64,000 nucleotides of DNA, taken from NCBI GenBank assembly GCA_028280715.1, contig JANQLG010000033.1, forward strand, positions 62,001 through 126,000. The letters run 5' to 3'. Made by a program: the position numbers and the translations under genes. Positions within the stretch are counted from its first letter, which is position 1. Every line of letters starts with the position of its first letter. The notes under the pieces were generated by a model, which saw only the letters and a list, made by a program, of their open reading frames with translations, was not told the DNA's origin and made no database searches. The DNA comes from Spongiibacteraceae bacterium (GTDB taxonomy: Bacteria; Pseudomonadota; Gammaproteobacteria; Pseudomonadales; Dasaniaceae). Positions 60,288 to 64,000 of the stretch are shown here, in pieces.

Positions 60288-60336
60288 TCTTTATAATTTT
60301 TTCAGATATTACCGTTTAGGTAATTCGCTATACAAT

Positions 60337-60371
60337 AAAGCCGTTTCTATTTTAAATAGAGCGGCTTTTTT
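60337..60371 (+). terminator. Rho-independent terminator after acpP
   Basis: AAAGCCGTTTCTATT pairs with AATAGAGCGGCTTT (one G-T pair) around a 3- to 4-base loop and ends in seven T residues. It starts 50 bases after the acpP stop and separates acpP from pabC. Confidence 0.85.
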
Positions 60372-60408
60372 GTTGCCTGCTAATTATACGCCCTGGATGT
60401 TTATTTAC

Positions 60409-61254
60409 ATGAGTGACTATTGTTTCGTAAACGGCAAGCGTCGGTCAGAGATCAGTATTTATGATCGTGGTCTGGCGTATGGTGACGGTGTTTTTGAAAC
60501 AATAGCTGTTACCAGTGGCCAGCCTGAATTTTTATCGCTTCATCTTAATCGGCTTGTTGCAGGTTGTAAAAAGCTCTCTATCGATTGTGATGTGACGTCA
60601 TTGCAGTCAGAGATTAAGCATGCCATTTCTGAAAGTGTTTATAGTAATGCTGTATTGAAAGTGATCGTTACTAGGGCCGCGACGGGGCGTGGATATAAAC
60701 CAGGTATTAGGCTGGGCAGTGAGCGTTATGTAATGCTTTCTGATAATCTTCCCGATTATTCAAAACAGCAGCAAGAAGGAATTAAATTATTTCTGTGTGA
60801 TACAAGGCTGGCAATGGCATCAGAAATTGCTGGGCTAAAGCATTTAGCTAAATTAGAAAATGTAATGGCCAGCGCGGAGTGTCAGCAACAGCGATGTGTT
60901 GAAGGATTGATGTTGGATGCTTACGGTAATGTTGTAGAGGGAACGATGTCTAATGTTTTCATTGTTCATGATCAGCACTTAGTTACTCCTAGTCTGGAGG
61001 ATTGTGGAGTGGCTGGTATTATCAGAGATGTCATTTTGGGAAAGTGTGCTGAGAAATTAGATCTCAAAAAAACAATTAAAAAAATAAAACTTCAGGATCT
61101 TTATAAATCAGACGAGATATTTATTTGTAATTCGCTTATGGGAATTGTCCCTGTTACAAGTGTTGGTTGTCATTTAAAGTCAGTTGGCAAGATAACACGT
61201 TCTTTGCAGAAGGTACTGTCGGATTTTAGGCAGCAAGATGAGGCAAAATGCTGA
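60409..61254 (+). CDS. pabC: aminodeoxychorismate lyase
   Basis: PabC splits aminodeoxychorismate into p-aminobenzoate and pyruvate for folate synthesis. It is a PLP fold-type IV enzyme: ISIYDRGLAYGDGVFET (15-31) and the PLP Lys144 in AGLKHLAKLEN. The 281-residue length fits. ATG 60409 is chosen because the earlier open frame runs back into acpP. It overlaps mltG by 7 bases. Confidence 0.93.
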   Translation: MSDYCFVNGKRRSEISIYDRGLAYGDGVFETIAVTSGQPEFLSLHLNRLVAGCKKLSIDCDVTSLQSEIKHAISESVYSNAVLKVIVTRAATGRGYKPGIRLGSERYVMLSDNLPDYSKQQQEGIKLFLCDTRLAMASEIAGLKHLAKLENVMASAECQQQRCVEGLMLDAYGNVVEGTMSNVFIVHDQHLVTPSLEDCGVAGIIRDVILGKCAEKLDLKKTIKKIKLQDLYKSDEIFICNSLMGIVPVTSVGCHLKSVGKITRSLQKVLSDFRQQDEAKC

Positions 61255-62390
61255 CGTCGTTTAAACGAATTTTAGTCGCTGTTGTTGTTCTTGTGGTTTG
61301 TGGCGGAGCTTTTCTAGGCTTTAAATTACAGCAGTTTCTAGAAACGCCGTTAACTATCGATAACGAAGGTATTGAATATCAGTTGTCGAAGGGTGGTTCT
61401 TTAAATTCGGCTTCCTATGAACTTGAGCAGCTTGGATTAATCAGTTCTTCTCAATGGTTGCGCATCTACAGTCGTTTAAGCGGGCGTGGACAGGCGGTTA
61501 AGGCGGGTGACTATTGGTTGCAATCGGGTATCACCCCCAAACAATTAATCACTAAGTTTGAACAGGGTGATGTGCGTTTATTTCAAGTGACGCTTGTCGA
61601 AGGCTGGAATTTTTATCAATTGCTTAGCGCCTTGCAGAAAGCGGAACGGTTAACCTCAATATTAACTGATGAAAATCTGCAACATATAGCGAAGGAACTA
61701 TCTATAAATCAGGAGCTATCTATAAAGACAGGAATGGCTATAAATGTACAAATAGAGAATAGCTCATCCTTATTGGAAGGTTGGTTTTTCCCCGATACCT
61801 ACAGATACCACAGCGGCGATACTGACCTTTCAATTCTTAAGCAATCTCATGAGCGCATGAAGGAAGTCCTGGAAGATGAATGGCAGAACAGAGAGGAAAA
61901 TTTGCCTTATAAAACACCCTATGAAGCATTGGTAATGGCTTCAATTATAGAGAAGGAAACAGGTGCTCCTGAAGAACGACCTGAAATTGCGGGTGTTTTT
62001 GTCAGGCGTCTACAAAAGAATATGCGACTGCAAACGGATCCGACGATTATTTATGGTTTGGGTCCGAACTTTGATGGCAATTTAAAAAGACGCCATTTGC
62101 GAGATTCAAGTAATGTATATAATACATATCGTCATCATGGATTGACGCCGACGCCTATCGCGATGCCAGGTAGAGAGGCAATTCATGCTGCGTTACATCC
62201 AGCAAAAGGTGAGGCATTATATTTTGTTGCTAAAGGTGATGGCACCCATCATTTTTCTAAAACGTTAGAGGAACATGAAGCGGCAGTTAAAAAATATCAG
62301 ATAAAAGAGCGCCGTAAGGACTATACGTCATCGCCTGTACAGAAAACATTTATATCAGACAATAAAGACGCTGCTAGTAAGCAAGGCTAA
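61248..62390 (+). CDS. mltG: endolytic murein transglycosylase MltG
   Basis: MltG cuts nascent glycan strands and may set their length. The 380-residue protein has an N-terminal membrane segment (about 7-25), a LysM-like region and the YceG catalytic part with Glu235 in ASIIEKETGAPEERPEIAGVF, then QTDPTIIYGLG and TPTPIAMPG. An insertion at about 150-175 contains a hexapeptide repeat (see 61694-61747). It overlaps pabC and precedes tmk, the standard order. Confidence 0.94.
   Translation: MLTSFKRILVAVVVLVVCGGAFLGFKLQQFLETPLTIDNEGIEYQLSKGGSLNSASYELEQLGLISSSQWLRIYSRLSGRGQAVKAGDYWLQSGITPKQLITKFEQGDVRLFQVTLVEGWNFYQLLSALQKAERLTSILTDENLQHIAKELSINQELSIKTGMAINVQIENSSSLLEGWFFPDTYRYHSGDTDLSILKQSHERMKEVLEDEWQNREENLPYKTPYEALVMASIIEKETGAPEERPEIAGVFVRRLQKNMRLQTDPTIIYGLGPNFDGNLKRRHLRDSSNVYNTYRHHGLTPTPIAMPGREAIHAALHPAKGEALYFVAKGDGTHHFSKTLEEHEAAVKKYQIKERRKDYTSSPVQKTFISDNKDAASKQG
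61694..61747 (+). repeat. three 18-base tandem units inside mltG
   Basis: Three units of 18 bases share the core CTATAAA at 61702, 61720 and 61738. The first two units differ at few positions, the third is degenerate. They encode ELSINQ, ELSIKT and GMAINV-like hexapeptides (residues 150-167) in frame. Confidence 0.7.
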
Positions 62391-62432
62391 TGACTCATTA
62401 AACAGAAAAGAAATCAGCAATGGGGTAAGAAC

Positions 62433-63077
62433 TTGCCAGAGAAAAGAGGCATATTTATTACAGTTGAAGGCTGTGAAGGAGTTGGTAAATCGACCAACAT
62501 GGCATTTATTGCCGACCAATTGCAACAGAGTAATATTGATTTTATTCAAACTAGAGAGCCGGGTGGTACCCCACTGGCTGAGGATATACGTGAATTATTG
62601 TTGCAGCCGCGGACGGAGAGCGTAGCCGAGAATGCAGAGTTGCTATTGATGTTTGCAGCCAGAGCTCAACATATTGATCAGGTTATAGAGCCTGCTTTGT
62701 CCCAAGGTAAGTGGGTGTTATGTGATCGCTTCACCGATGCAACCTTCGCTTATCAAGGTGGCGGCAGAGGTGTTGCCATGCAGAAAATTGCTGAATTGGA
62801 GCAGTGGGTTCAAGGGGAATTGCGCCCTGACTTTACTATTCTGTTAGATGCCCCGATTGCTTTAGGAATGGAACGTGCAAATAAACGGGGTGAGCTTGAT
62901 CGCTTTGAGCAGGAGCAACAGGACTTTTTTGAAAAGGTGCGTACGGCTTATTTGGAACTCGCAACGGCATATCCACAAAGGTATCGTGTTGTGGATGCGG
63001 CGCAATTTCTGGAGCAAGTTCAAATTGATATCAATACTATTGTGACCGAAATGATTACGCTCAATAATCGCCGATAA
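62433..63077 (+). CDS. tmk: thymidylate kinase
   Basis: Tmk phosphorylates dTMP to dTDP. The 214-residue protein has the P-loop EGCEGVGKST (12-21), the DR(F/Y) motif LCDRFTDATFAYQGGGRG and a lid region. It starts with TTG 62433, with a GGGTAAG site upstream. It lies between mltG and holB. Confidence 0.95.
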   Translation: MPEKRGIFITVEGCEGVGKSTNMAFIADQLQQSNIDFIQTREPGGTPLAEDIRELLLQPRTESVAENAELLLMFAARAQHIDQVIEPALSQGKWVLCDRFTDATFAYQGGGRGVAMQKIAELEQWVQGELRPDFTILLDAPIALGMERANKRGELDRFEQEQQDFFEKVRTAYLELATAYPQRYRVVDAAQFLEQVQIDINTIVTEMITLNNRR

Positions 63078-63100
63078 TTTTTTGTAGGAATATTATTCAT

Positions 63101-64000
63101 TGCAAACGGCAAAAACTGAAAATCAACTGGCTGTAAAGTTGCCCTGGCAGCTCGAACAGTGGCAGCGAATAGAAGATCAAATTTCTTCTGATCGTTTGCC
63201 CCATGCGCTGTTGCTTAGTGGGGTTCCAGGAATTGGCAAGCAGCGTTTTGCTGAAGCTGTGGCACATTATCTTCTGTGTGAATCACCTAAGGATTCAATA
63301 CCCTGCGGACAGTGCCGCCAGTGTCGTTTTATTGTGGCAGGCATGCACCCGGATCTGAAATGGATAGAACCTGAAGAAAAAGGTAAACAGATTAAAGTTG
63401 ATCAGGTACGTGGACTGGTAGAGTTTCTGGGGCATACATCCCAGCAGGGCGGATATAAAGTGGCCGTCATTACACCTGCAGAATCGATGAATATCAATGC
63501 TGCCAATGCGCTGTTGAAGTGTCTCGAAGAACCTACTCCTGGGACATTGATTTTATTGGTCGCTCATAGCCCATCGTCGTTGATGGCAACAATTAGGTCG
63601 CGATGCCAAAACATTACATTCCCTTCGCCTCCAGTTGATGCTGGTTGCGAGTGGTTACGTACGTTGGTTCCTGGTGTAGAGGCTGAGCAGCTCCTTAAGC
63701 TTGCATCTGGGCAGCCATTTTCAGCGCTGAGGCTACTGGAGACGGATAGCGTAGATCGTTATTTGCAGCTAAATAACGAATTATTGTCGTTGCTTGGTGG
63801 GAAAATTTCAGCATTGACCCTGGCGCAGAAGTGGCTAGAGCATGATCTGGATGAATTATTGGTTTGGTTATCGAATAAACTCTCCGATGGTATAAAACTG
63901 CACTTTGGGCTGGCTAGTGATGATAAAAAATGGAGTCAGCGTATTCTGGAAGCGGATCAACAGAAATTGTTCCAATTATACGACAGAGTTAATTTATTGC
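63101..64000 (+). CDS. holB: DNA polymerase III subunit delta' (partial, C-terminus outside window)
   Basis: HolB is the delta' subunit of the clamp loader. The open frame from TTG 63101 reaches the window end without a stop (300 codons). It shows the degenerate P-loop GVPGIGKQRFAE, a zinc module CGQCRQCRFIVAGMHPDL, LLKCLEEPTPGT and the SRC motif TIRSRCQ. AGGA lies 10 bases before the TTG. It follows tmk by 23 bases. Confidence 0.92.

Noticed and set aside
60190-60408. N-terminal extension of pabC back into acpP
   Set aside because: It overlaps acpP and its terminator and does not resemble the enzyme; ATG 60409 matches the family start.
1-64000. CRISPR arrays, insertion sequences, prophage
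   Set aside because: No regularly spaced repeats, transposase or phage structural genes were seen on either strand.

Overview
The window is a stretch of bacterial chromosome with moderate GC content, from what looks like a free-living gammaproteobacterium. Gene order is the main argument. The run leuC-leuD-leuB-asd-fimV-truA-trpF-(trpBA)-accD-folC-SPOR protein-cvpA-purF-metZ, the block yccA/BI-1-tusDCBE, and rne | rluC-yceF-yceD-rpmF-plsX-fabD-fabG-acpP-pabC-mltG-tmk-holB are arrangements known from Pseudomonas, Escherichia and relatives. FimV and TgpA-type proteins point to the Pseudomonas/Cellvibrio side. The exact genus cannot be told from the sequence alone; a marine Cellvibrionales-like organism is my inference. 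I see no prophage, insertion sequence, CRISPR array or rRNA operon.

Layout. 1-1.4 kb: 3' part of an HDOD signalling protein on the minus strand, running off the window. 1.7-9.8 kb: DUF1835 protein, DUF1853 protein (minus), then nadK, rhomboid protease, DUF1315, DUF2797 and pepN. 9.8-13.8 kb: small membrane proteins, a flavodoxin, and a divergent pair of an FHA membrane protein and a membrane-anchored kinase that carries a second, degenerate kinase domain. 13.8-19.2 kb: LysR regulator divergent from leuCDB-asd. 19.6-32.8 kb: fimV, truA, trpFBA, accD, folC, dedD-like, cvpA, purF, metZ. 32.9-36.9 kb: MoxR ATPase, DUF58 protein and TgpA-like transglutaminase, a co-translated module. 36.9-37.4 kb: a non-coding gap between convergent genes holding several consensus DnaA boxes. 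37.4-40.3 kb: large hybrid histidine kinase (minus). 40.5-42.4 kb: dimeric dUTPase, an unrecognised protein with duplicated winged-helix-like repeats and a possible nuclease domain, and a small membrane protein. 42.4-46.8 kb: phhB, cytochrome b561, trmA, galE and a YbiB-like protein. 46.8-49.8 kb: tusEBCD, BI-1 protein and an orphan 7TM protein (all minus). 50.15 kb: tRNA-Ser(UGA). 50.4-53.0 kb: rne (minus). 53.9-64.0 kb: rluC through the fatty-acid cluster to a truncated holB.

How the genes work together. Most of the window is housekeeping: NAD(P) supply, leucine, tryptophan and methionine/diaminopimelate synthesis, purine and folate synthesis, fatty-acid elongation, tRNA modification (TruA, TrmA, TusBCDE) and RNA turnover (RNase E). 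The fatty-acid cluster lacks both fabH and fabF, so those condensing enzymes must be encoded elsewhere.

The points most worth a second look are the DnaA-box cluster at 37.1-37.3 kb, the duplicated winged-helix plus nuclease-like protein at 41.1 kb, the apparently leaderless yceD promoter at 56.25 kb, the kinase-pseudokinase fusion beside an FHA protein, the receiver domain without its phospho-acceptor Asp, and the hexapeptide repeat in MltG. No complete, clearly new multi-gene system was found.
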